Position numbers and translations under genes: made by a program. Below, piece by piece: positions 1-5,408 of a stretch of 5,587 nucleotides of DNA. Every line of letters begins with the position of its first letter. The first letter of the stretch is position 1. Origin of the DNA: JBBPYA01 sp038200385 (lineage in GTDB: Bacteria > Actinomycetota > Actinomycetes > Mycobacteriales > Geodermatophilaceae); NCBI GenBank assembly GCA_038200385.1, contig JBBPYA010000214.1:1-5587 (forward strand), written 5' to 3'. The notes under the pieces were generated by a model that was given only the letters and a program-made list of their open reading frames with translations, had not been told where the DNA came from and made no database searches.

Positions 1-416
1 GACGCGGAACCCCACATGTACCGCTCGAGGTCGGCGTACGTGGGGTACCGGGTGACGGTCAGGTCCATCCGCATCGAGGCCAGGAAGTCCTCGAGAAGAG
101 CCACCGGGATGTCCCAGCGCGCCATCGTGTCCACCACCGCGCGGCCGACCGGGTCCGTGGACGCACCGTTGCGGATGTCGGCCAGGATCCGGTCGCCCCA
201 GCGCTGGAGTTCGGCCGCCCGCTGGTCGGGCGTGACCGTGGAGCCCAGTTGGTCGACGATCTCGTCGGCGTAGCGGGCGAATCCGTACAGCGCGTGTACG
301 GCGGGTCGCTTCGCCGCGGGCAGCAGCAGGGTCGCCAGGTAGTACGTGCGACCGTGCCGGGCGTTGAGCCGCCGGCACGTCTCGTACGACGCGGCCAGGG
401 CCGGCTCTAGCGCCAC
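1..416 (-). CDS. crtB: Phytoene synthase CrtB, N-terminal part (cut by left window edge)
   Basis: Phytoene synthase joins two GGPP molecules head to head via prephytoene diphosphate to give phytoene, the first committed carotenoid step. Reading the minus strand from GTG at 416 gives 138 codons without a stop up to the window edge. The N-terminus matches the family: SYETCRRLNARHGRTYYLA at about residues 10-28, then HALYGFARYADEIVD at 41-55, which contains the first Asp-rich motif DEIVD (51-55) that binds Mg-diphosphate. FLASMRMDL follows at 111-119 and YMWGSA at 133-138. The second Asp-rich motif would lie beyond the window. The GTG start overlaps the last 10 nt of crtI in another frame and I see no good Shine-Dalgarno, so translation is probably coupled to crtI. 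Squalene synthase HpnC/HpnD-type relatives share these motifs, but the crtI neighbour favours phytoene synthase. The start codon is less certain than the identity. Confidence 0.93.
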   Translation of the reverse strand, partial: MALEPALAASYETCRRLNARHGRTYYLATLLLPAAKRPAVHALYGFARYADEIVDQLGSTVTPDQRAAELQRWGDRILADIRNGASTDPVGRAVVDTMARWDIPVALLEDFLASMRMDLTVTRYPTYADLERYMWGSA

Positions 417-1912
417 GCGCGGGAACGGTAGGCCGGGTCGGGGCCGGTGATCCGCTCGGCGGCCAACCGGCCCGAGATCAGCACCATGGGAACGCCGACA
501 CCGGGCTGCGTGCCGGAACCGGCGAACACGACGTTGGCCAGGCCGGCGGCCAGGTTGGCCGGGCGGAACGGTCCGGTCTGGCGCATCGTGTGCGCCAACG
601 AGAACGGCGCCCCGGCGGCGAGCCCGCCCGCTTCCCAGTCCGCGGGAGTCACCATGCGCTCGACCTCGACACCATCGGCGAAACCGACGTAGCCGCGACT
701 GTCCAATGTGGACATCAGCTCGTCGCGGTAGCGGGGACCGACCGAGGCCCAGTCGATCGGCCAGCCGGTGTGCGGCGCGGGAGCCAGGACGTAGTAGGTG
801 TGCCGGCCCGGCGGGGCTAGCGACGGATCGCTGCGGGTGGAGTTGGTCACGAGCAGGCTCGGGTCGCGCATCAGTCGCCCGTGGTCGATCAGGTCTTCGA
901 AGACGCCCCGCCACGACCGTCCGAAGTGGATGTTGTGGTGGGCGACCTTGTCGTAGGCGGCCCGCGAACCCACCTGGATCAGGACGCACGACGGTGAGTA
1001 CGTCGGCCGTCGGGGCCGTGGCAACGGACGGCCGAGCAACCTCGGCCAGGCGACCGGCAGATCGGTGGTCAGCACGACGGCGTCGGCACCGACCAGTTCA
1101 CCGTCGGCGGTGAGGACGCCGGTGGCCCGGTCGCCGTCCAGGAGGACCCGCTCGACGCTGCGGCCGTACCGGATGTCCACACCGTGCTTGGTGGCTGCCC
1201 CGGCCAGCGCGGTGGGCACCGCGTGCATCCCGCCGACCGGGGCGAAGACGCCGGCGACGGAGTCCATGTAGGCGATCACGGCGTACATCGCCAACGCCTG
1301 GTACGGCGAGAGCCCGGCGTACATCGCCTGGAACGAGAACAGCCGTCGCAGCCTTGGGTCGGACAGGTAGCGGCCGACCGTGGGAGCGAGCCGTCGTACG
1401 CCGCCGAGGGCGACCAGCCGGGCCAGCGCGGGAACCGACAGCGACAGCGGCGAGTCCAGGTTGCGGTCGATGAAGTGGCGCATCTCCACGGCGTACAGCC
1501 GGGATACGTACTCGACGAAGCGACGGTAACCGGCGGCCTCCGCACCGCCGGCCACCCGCTCGACCTCGGCCGCCATCGCCTCCACGTCGGCGTGGACGTC
1601 CACTGTGGACCCGTCCGGGAAGTAGCCGCGGTACGCCGGCTGCACCGGTCGCAGCTCCAGCCAGTCCGGGAGCTCCTCGTCTACGCAGTCCAACGCGTCC
1701 GCTATGAGATCGGGCATCGTGAGGACCGTTGGACCGGTGTCGAACTCGTAGCCGGACATCGAGACCCGGCCGGCCCGGCCGCCGGGGACCGGTTCGCGCT
1801 CCAGCACCGTGACCCGGCGCCCCGCCCCGGCCAGCCGGAGCGCTGCGGACAGCCCGGCGAGTCCGGCGCCGACGACGACCACGTGATCGGTGCGGCCGGT
1901 GACCGTGCGCAT
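407..1912 (-). CDS. crtI: Phytoene desaturase CrtI (FAD-dependent)
   Basis: CrtI-type desaturases use FAD to introduce double bonds into phytoene, usually four steps to all-trans lycopene in bacteria, working at the membrane. The 501-residue product has the usual family length. The N-terminal Rossmann dinucleotide motif is VVVVGAGLAGLSAA (GxGxxG at residues 15-20), with Glu38 at the end of the second strand as the expected FAD ribose ligand and PGGRAG at 43-48. The GYEFDTGPTVLTMP segment follows. The C-terminal FAD-binding signature NVVFAGSGTQPGVGVPMVL spans about 460-478 and continues to SGRLAAERI. It starts with ATG, preceded 6 nt upstream by a TAGGGT -10-like hexamer, so the mRNA is probably leaderless. 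The stop lies inside crtB, which overlaps it by 10 nt, giving a crtI-crtB transcriptional unit. The number of desaturation steps cannot be read from sequence. Related CrtN/CrtO-type desaturases are less likely given crtE and crtB beside it. Confidence 0.97.
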   Translation of the reverse strand: MRTVTGRTDHVVVVGAGLAGLSAALRLAGAGRRVTVLEREPVPGGRAGRVSMSGYEFDTGPTVLTMPDLIADALDCVDEELPDWLELRPVQPAYRGYFPDGSTVDVHADVEAMAAEVERVAGGAEAAGYRRFVEYVSRLYAVEMRHFIDRNLDSPLSLSVPALARLVALGGVRRLAPTVGRYLSDPRLRRLFSFQAMYAGLSPYQALAMYAVIAYMDSVAGVFAPVGGMHAVPTALAGAATKHGVDIRYGRSVERVLLDGDRATGVLTADGELVGADAVVLTTDLPVAWPRLLGRPLPRPRRPTYSPSCVLIQVGSRAAYDKVAHHNIHFGRSWRGVFEDLIDHGRLMRDPSLLVTNSTRSDPSLAPPGRHTYYVLAPAPHTGWPIDWASVGPRYRDELMSTLDSRGYVGFADGVEVERMVTPADWEAGGLAAGAPFSLAHTMRQTGPFRPANLAAGLANVVFAGSGTQPGVGVPMVLISGRLAAERITGPDPAYRSRAWR

Positions 1913-1918
1913 GCCGGA

Positions 1919-1924
1919 ACCCTA
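1919..1924 (-). promoter_or_regulatory. Putative -10 element of crtI (leaderless)
   Basis: TAGGGT on the minus strand fits the actinobacterial TANNNT -10 pattern. Six bases (TCCGGC) separate it from the crtI ATG, so transcription would start at or next to the A of the ATG. No convincing -35 hexamer is seen 16-19 nt upstream, which would fit activator dependence. The GGGTTCC stretch could instead be read as a poor Shine-Dalgarno. Confidence 0.5.
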
Positions 1925-1954
1925 TGTCGACTCGGGGGAGCGAGCTCCGCAGCC

Positions 1955-1972
1955 GGGGTCAGCCCTGACCCC
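1955..1972. repeat. Perfect palindrome upstream of crtI (possible operator)
   Basis: GGGGTCAG and CTGACCCC are perfect 8-bp inverted arms around a 2-bp centre (CC). The centre lies about 51 bp upstream of the crtI start codon, just beyond the expected -35 region. That is a usual place for a dimeric activator, though it is also just downstream of the VOC gene stop. The palindrome is directly visible; its role is inferred. It could also fold as a short RNA stem in the read-through transcript. Confidence 0.6.
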
Positions 1973-2009
1973 CAGCCCCGGCCCGTCCCCGGGAGGGGGC
2001 GGCGGTCAG
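1965..2009 (-). terminator. GC-rich hairpin overlapping the VOC gene stop, weak terminator candidate
   Basis: CTGACC at 1965-1970 is complementary to GGTCAG at 2004-2009, and between them C-runs (1971-1973, 1976-1979, 1982-1984) face G-runs (1991-1993, 1995-1999, 2001-2002), allowing a long GC-rich stem with small bulges. In the VOC transcript the 5' arm contains the TGA stop codon (2008-2006). No U-tract follows, so this is not a textbook intrinsic terminator. It may act as a U-less actinobacterial terminator, a 3' stabilising stem, or nothing specific. Confidence 0.35.
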
Positions 2010-2701
2010 CCGGGCGCCACGCTGAACTCGTTGCCGTCGAGGTCGGCGAGCTCGACACCGCCGTCTCGGTCCGAGAGCCGGGTCGCCCCGAGCGCAACCA
2101 GTCGTGCCACCTCGTCGGCAAGGTTGGTCGCAGCGAGGTCGAAGCGCTGCCGGTTCCGTCCGCTCTTGGGTGCCACGGGCGGACCCCCCCACGAGATCTT
2201 GGTGCCGCCGAGGGGCGACTGGACCGCGGTCTCGTCGTTCTGATCCCAGACCAGCGGCCAGCCGAGGGCATCACGCCAGAAGAGGCCGACTGCCCGGCTG
2301 CCGTCGCATGAGACCTCACCGAGGTGACCGCAGTTGGCCAGAAAGTTGTTGCCCGGCTCAATCACGCAGAACTCGTTGCCGCGTGGGTCGCTCATCACGA
2401 TGTGGTCCTCGTCGGGGAGCTGGCCCACATCCACGTGCCGGCCCCCGAGACTCAGGACCGTCTCGACCGTGCGCTGCCGGTTCTCCAGGCTGGTGCTAGT
2501 CAGGTGCAAGTGCAGTCGGTTGGAGCCAGACTTCTCGTTGAAGGCGGCCACGAATCGCAGAGCCACCTGCGTGTCGTCACCGGGCAGCACGGCGCCGCTG
2601 GATTCCGGGGTGACCGCTCGGCCGAGCAAACTGCCCCAGAACGCCGCCAGTCCGACCGGGTCTTGGCAGTCGAAGGTCACTGCCACGAGTCGCGAGGGCA
2701 T
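2006..2701 (-). CDS. VOC family protein with two glyoxalase-like domains
   Basis: The 231-residue protein has two tandem VOC (glyoxalase/bleomycin-resistance/dioxygenase fold) domains. Domain 1 (about 2-116) opens with LVAVTFDCQDPVGLAAFWG and carries RLHLHL (His64) and GNEFCVIEP (Glu110), the positions where this fold usually supplies metal ligands. Domain 2 (about 120-231) has GLFWRDALGWPLVWDQND, SPLGGTKISWGGPPVAPKSG and GNEFSV (Glu225), but Arg186 replaces the domain-1 His in RQRFDL. Substrate is unknown; relatives include lyases, dioxygenases and drug-binding resistance proteins. The ATG at 2701 was chosen because the fold begins there and TATCTT sits 6 nt before it. TTG at 2758 and GTG at 2707 are in-frame but unsupported. 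The gene lies between crtE (66 bp away) and crtI (93 bp away), has lower sampled GC than crtE, and has no known role in carotenoid synthesis, so it may be an insertion. Confidence 0.9.
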   Translation of the reverse strand: MPSRLVAVTFDCQDPVGLAAFWGSLLGRAVTPESSGAVLPGDDTQVALRFVAAFNEKSGSNRLHLHLTSTSLENRQRTVETVLSLGGRHVDVGQLPDEDHIVMSDPRGNEFCVIEPGNNFLANCGHLGEVSCDGSRAVGLFWRDALGWPLVWDQNDETAVQSPLGGTKISWGGPPVAPKSGRNRQRFDLAATNLADEVARLVALGATRLSDRDGGVELADLDGNEFSVAPG

Positions 2702-2707
2702 TCCCAC

Positions 2708-2713
2708 AAGATA
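2708..2713 (-). promoter_or_regulatory. Putative -10 element of the VOC gene (leaderless)
   Basis: TATCTT on the minus strand fits TANNNT and is followed by six bases (GTGGGA) and then the ATG at 2701, the same spacing as at crtI and metF. It supports ATG 2701 as the real start. The GGGA directly abutting the ATG is too close to act as a Shine-Dalgarno. No clear -35 is seen. Confidence 0.5.
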
Positions 2714-2767
2714 GACATGGCCTAGGAACTTCAGCAGCCGGTTTTCGCGAGGCGGCAACGCTGTTGT

Positions 2768-3844
2768 TCAGGCGATGCGGTCGGTGGACATCTCGGCGAG
2801 CTCGGCCAGGACGGTCGCCGCGGCCGGCTCCAGCTGCCCGCCGCGCAGGGCCTGCACGCCGAGGTCCAGGCGCCGGCTGATCAGCGTCTCGACCTCGCGC
2901 CGCGCGCCGGTCGCCTCCACGACCTCGCGCAAGGTCTGCACGCCGGCCCCGTCCAGCAGCGGATCGCCGAGCAGCCTGGTGATCTCAGAGACCTGGGTCG
3001 TCGAGCCGTGCTCCAGGGCCAGCGCGATCAGCACGGTCCGCTTGCCCTCGCGCAGGTCGTCGCCGGCGGGCTTCCCGGTGATGTCCGGATCGCCGTACAC
3101 GCCGAGCACGTCGTCGCGCAGCTGGAACGCCTCACCGACCGGCACGCCGTACGCCGAGTAGCACGACAGCAGGGCTTGCGAGCACCCGTGCAGGAGGCCA
3201 CCCACGTGCAGTGGGCGTTCGACGGTGTACTTCGCGCTCTTGTACCGAGCGACCCGCAGCGCGGTGGCCGCGCTCACCGACGGCTGCGCCTGGGCCAGGA
3301 CGTCGAGGTACTGCCCGGCCATCACCTCGGTCCGCATCGCGTCGTAGGCCGGCCGCGCGCGGACGGTGGCCTGCACGGGCAGCCCGGCGGAGCTGAGCAT
3401 CTCATCGGCCCATACCAGCGTCAGGTCGCCGAGCAGGATCGCCGCGGCGCGACCGAAACCGCTCGGGGAGCCCGCGAGCGTTGACCCCCGGTGCAGCTCG
3501 GCGAACCGCTCGTGGACCGACGGTGCCCCCCGCCGGGTGGCCGAGGCATCCATCACGTCGTCGTGCATCAGAGCGCAGGCGTGCACGAGTTCCAGCGCGG
3601 CCACCGCCCGCACGATGGCCTCGTCCGCCGCGGCCGTCCCCCCGGCGCCGCGCCAGCCCCAGTACCCGAACGCCGGGCGCAGCCGCTTGCCGCCGTCGAG
3701 CACGAAGGTCCGGATCGCCGCGGCGACCGGCTCCAGATCGTCGGAGATGGCGGTGAGCTCGGCAGCCCGCCCGTCGAGGAAGGCCGCGAGTTCGGCACCG
3801 ACCCGCGCGCGCAGCCCAGCGTGGTCCAGCACGGTCTCGGTCAC
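2768..3844 (-). CDS. crtE: Geranylgeranyl diphosphate synthase (polyprenyl synthetase family, CrtE/IdsA)
   Basis: Trans-prenyltransferase that extends allylic diphosphates with isopentenyl diphosphate, most likely to C20 GGPP, the substrate of the crtB product. The 358-residue protein shows the complete family signature: GGKRLRP at 51-57, the first Asp-rich motif DDVMD at 95-99 with RRG at 104-106, GQYLD at 177-181, Lys202 in the YKSAKYT segment, and the second Asp-rich motif QLRDDVLGVYGD at 241-252, then GKPAGDDLREGKRT at 257-270. Small residues (Cys90, Ala91) lie 4-5 positions before DDVMD, where FPP synthases usually have aromatics, which fits a C20 or longer product. The GTG start is preceded 6 nt upstream by GATACT, suggesting a leaderless mRNA. 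It diverges from metF across 74 bp, an arrangement known for idsA genes of other actinobacteria, so it may also serve general GGPP supply. Exact chain length is inferred from context. Confidence 0.93.
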   Translation of the reverse strand: MTETVLDHAGLRARVGAELAAFLDGRAAELTAISDDLEPVAAAIRTFVLDGGKRLRPAFGYWGWRGAGGTAAADEAIVRAVAALELVHACALMHDDVMDASATRRGAPSVHERFAELHRGSTLAGSPSGFGRAAAILLGDLTLVWADEMLSSAGLPVQATVRARPAYDAMRTEVMAGQYLDVLAQAQPSVSAATALRVARYKSAKYTVERPLHVGGLLHGCSQALLSCYSAYGVPVGEAFQLRDDVLGVYGDPDITGKPAGDDLREGKRTVLIALALEHGSTTQVSEITRLLGDPLLDGAGVQTLREVVEATGARREVETLISRRLDLGVQALRGGQLEPAAATVLAELAEMSTDRIA

Positions 3845-3850
3845 CAGGGC

Positions 3851-3856
3851 AGTATC
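3851..3856 (-). promoter_or_regulatory. Putative -10 element of crtE (leaderless)
   Basis: GATACT on the minus strand is one base off TATACT and lies 6 nt (GCCCTG) before the GTG start codon, matching the spacing at the other gene starts here. No convincing -35 is visible. It is the weakest of the four because the first base is G instead of T. Confidence 0.4.
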
Positions 3857-3874
3857 CCCAGCCCGGCCGGCGGC

Positions 3875-3887
3875 GGGCGCCGCGCCC
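3875..3887. repeat. GC palindrome midway between crtE and metF starts
   Basis: GGGCGC and GCGCCC are perfect 6-bp arms around one C (3881). The centre is 37 bp from the crtE start codon and 38 bp from the metF start codon, so it would overlap the -35 region of both divergent promoters. The geometry suits a shared operator. In such GC-rich DNA a chance palindrome of this size is quite possible. Confidence 0.35.
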
Positions 3888-3906
3888 TACGGGTCGGCCA
3901 ACGCAC

Positions 3907-3912
3907 TAGCGT
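3907..3912 (+). promoter_or_regulatory. Putative -10 element of metF (leaderless)
   Basis: TAGCGT fits TANNNT and is followed by GGTCCC and then the metF ATG at 3919. The predicted transcription start therefore coincides with the start codon. No Shine-Dalgarno is present upstream of the ATG, which independently supports leaderless translation. Confidence 0.5.
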
Positions 3913-3918
3913 GGTCCC

Positions 3919-4803
3919 ATGTCTCCGACCATCGCCGAGCGACTGCGCGCCGACGGTCCGAGCTTTTCCTTTGAGTTCTTTCCGCCGAAGGACGACGCTG
4001 CCGAACGCCAGCTGTGGCAGGCGTTGCGGGAGCTGGAACGGTTGCGTCCGACGTTCGTCTCGGTGACGTACGGCGCCGGCGGGTCCACCCGGGAGGGCAC
4101 CGTCCGCGTCACCGAGCGGGTGGCCACCCAGACCACGATGCTCCCCATGGCGCACCTGACCGCTGGCAACCACTCGATCGGCGAGCTGCGGCGCGTCCTC
4201 GGTCGGTTCGCGGCGGCCGGGGTCCGCAACGTGCTGGCCATCCGCGGCGATCCGCCGGGCGATCCCGGCGGGCGCTGGGAGCGGCACCCGACCGGGCTGT
4301 CCTACACCGAGGGTCTGGTCCGGCTGATCAAGTCCTCCGGTGACTTCTGCGTCGGGGTCGCGGCCTTCCCGCACAAGCACCCGCGCTCGCCGAACCTGAC
4401 CTCCGACGCGCACTACCTGGCCCGCAAGATCAAGGCGGGCGCCGACTTCGCGATCACCCAGATGTTCTTCGTGGCCGAGGACTACCTGCGGTTGCGGGAC
4501 CGGCTGGCCGCGATGGGCTGCGACGTCCCGATCATCCCGGGCATCATGCCGGTGGCGTCACTGGCGACCATCGACCGCAGCGAGCAGCTGTCCGGTGCGC
4601 CGTTCCCCGAGGCGTTGCGCGCCCAGTTCGAGGCGGTGTCGGACGATCCGGCGGCCGTCCGGGGGCTCGGGATCGAGCAGGCCAGCCTGCTGTGCCAGCG
4701 GCTGCTCGCCGAAGGCGCCCCGGGCATCCACTTCATCACGATGAACCGGTCCACCGCGACCAGAGAGATCTGGTCCAATCTGCAAGCGAGGGTTCATGTC
4801 TGA
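3919..4803 (+). CDS. metF: 5,10-methylenetetrahydrofolate reductase MetF
   Basis: Flavin-dependent cytoplasmic enzyme that reduces 5,10-methylene-THF to 5-methyl-THF, the methyl donor for methionine synthesis. The 294-residue TIM-barrel protein is close in length to the E. coli enzyme. Key motifs are in order: SFEFFPPK at 17-24 with Glu19 (E. coli Glu28, the proposed proton donor), SVTYGAGGST at 48-57, AHLTAGNHS at 78-86, NVLAIRGDPP at 104-113 with Asp111 (E. coli Asp120, near the flavin), AAFPHKHPRSP at 148-158 and KAGADFAITQMFF at 172-184 with Gln181 (folate contact), followed by PIIPGIMP. The FPxKHP form is the one I associate with actinobacterial MetF. The ATG has no Shine-Dalgarno but has TAGCGT 6 nt upstream. 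The stop overlaps the start of the SIMPL gene by 8 nt, so it heads an operon. There is no room for a riboswitch upstream. Confidence 0.97.
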   Translation: MSPTIAERLRADGPSFSFEFFPPKDDAAERQLWQALRELERLRPTFVSVTYGAGGSTREGTVRVTERVATQTTMLPMAHLTAGNHSIGELRRVLGRFAAAGVRNVLAIRGDPPGDPGGRWERHPTGLSYTEGLVRLIKSSGDFCVGVAAFPHKHPRSPNLTSDAHYLARKIKAGADFAITQMFFVAEDYLRLRDRLAAMGCDVPIIPGIMPVASLATIDRSEQLSGAPFPEALRAQFEAVSDDPAAVRGLGIEQASLLCQRLLAEGAPGIHFITMNRSTATREIWSNLQARVHV

Positions 4804-5404
4804 GGCAGTCACGGTCCAGGGACGGGGTCGGGTCGAGGTGCGGCCGGACATCGCGATCCTCGAACTCGGGACGGAGGGGCGCGCGGAGTCCGTCGAGCAG
4901 GCGCTGTCGGTCGCCTCGCAGGCGCTGACGTCCATGGTGGGGGCGCTGCACGCCAGCGGATCGACCGCGGACGACCTGCGTACCGAGGGGCCGTCGACGT
5001 ACACGATGACCGACGAGGCCGGTCGGGTGAACTCCTACGTGTGCGGCTTCCGGTTGACCGCCCGGATCGCCGAGCCGGCGCAGGCCGGGCTGCTGCTGGC
5101 CGACTGCGTGTCGCACGCCGGCGATGCCGCGCGGGTGCACGGCGTCAACTACACCGTGCTGGATCGAGGCGACCAGCAGCGCCAGGCCCGGGTGCTCGCC
5201 GTCGCGGACGCGCGGGCCCGCGCCGAGCAACTCGCCGAGCTCGTCGGGCGCCCGCTCGGTCGCGCAACGAAGGTCATCGAGACCCCCGGCGGTCCGGTCC
5301 GCCCCATGCACGAGATGCGGTTGGCCTCCGCCGCGCCGGACCTCGAACCCGGCGTGGAGCAGGTGACCGTCGACGTCGAGGTGACCTGGACGTTCGCCGA
5401 CTGA
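4796..5404 (+). CDS. SIMPL domain-containing protein (DUF541 family)
   Basis: The 202-residue protein begins directly with the SIMPL-domain opening strand, VTVQGRGRVEVRPDIAIL (residues 5-22), followed by the typical helix with alternating Ala/Gln (ESVEQALSVASQALTSMVGAL), SGSTADDLRTEGPSTY, and YVCGFRLTARI. It ends with the family's final strand, VEQVTVDVEVTWTFAD. The second half contains an Ala/Arg-rich helix, ARVLAVADARARAEQLAEL. The molecular function of most SIMPL proteins is unknown; some relatives are periplasmic or membrane proteins. No signal peptide or membrane segment is seen here, so this copy is predicted to be cytoplasmic. Its ATG lies inside the end of metF (8-nt overlap, different frame), with GAGGG three bases upstream as a closely spaced ribosome site, so it is probably translated together with metF. 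A probable CDP-alcohol phosphatidyltransferase gene follows after 4 bp. Confidence 0.9.
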   Translation: MSEAVTVQGRGRVEVRPDIAILELGTEGRAESVEQALSVASQALTSMVGALHASGSTADDLRTEGPSTYTMTDEAGRVNSYVCGFRLTARIAEPAQAGLLLADCVSHAGDAARVHGVNYTVLDRGDQQRQARVLAVADARARAEQLAELVGRPLGRATKVIETPGGPVRPMHEMRLASAAPDLEPGVEQVTVDVEVTWTFAD

Positions 5405-5408
5405 GCCG

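Noticed and set aside
417..440. TACCGT hexamer as a crtB promoter
   Set aside because: It fits TANNNT but lies 8 nt, not 6 nt, from the GTG and within crtI coding sequence. Operon transcription with translational coupling explains crtB better.
1184..2311. Long plus-strand open frame (375 codons) opposite crtI and the VOC gene
   Set aside because: It is antisense to crtI, which has clear family motifs, and crosses into the VOC gene. The product is Arg/Gly/His-rich with no recognisable domain, typical of high-GC shadow frames.
2702..2758. Longer VOC protein starting at TTG 2758 or GTG 2707
   Set aside because: The extra N-terminal residues precede the VOC fold, no ribosome site supports them, and the TATCTT element would lie inside the coding region instead of 6 nt before the ATG.
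2702..2767. Terminator after crtE
   Set aside because: Only a 4-bp GCCG/CGGC pairing with a wide loop and a CCTAGG palindrome are visible, with no U-tract. Read-through into the VOC gene is possible.
3888..3918. Possible riboswitch (cobalamin or SAM type) in front of metF
   Set aside because: Only 74 bp separate the divergent start codons and the predicted transcript is leaderless, leaving no room for an aptamer.
3491..4066. Plus-strand open frame spanning the crtE 5' end, the promoter region and the metF start
   Set aside because: It overlaps two well-supported genes and the divergent promoter, and its product is low-complexity Arg/Pro-rich.
4736..5311. Minus-strand open frame of 191 codons opposite the SIMPL gene
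   Set aside because: The plus-strand SIMPL protein has recognisable family features and operon spacing; the antisense product has none.
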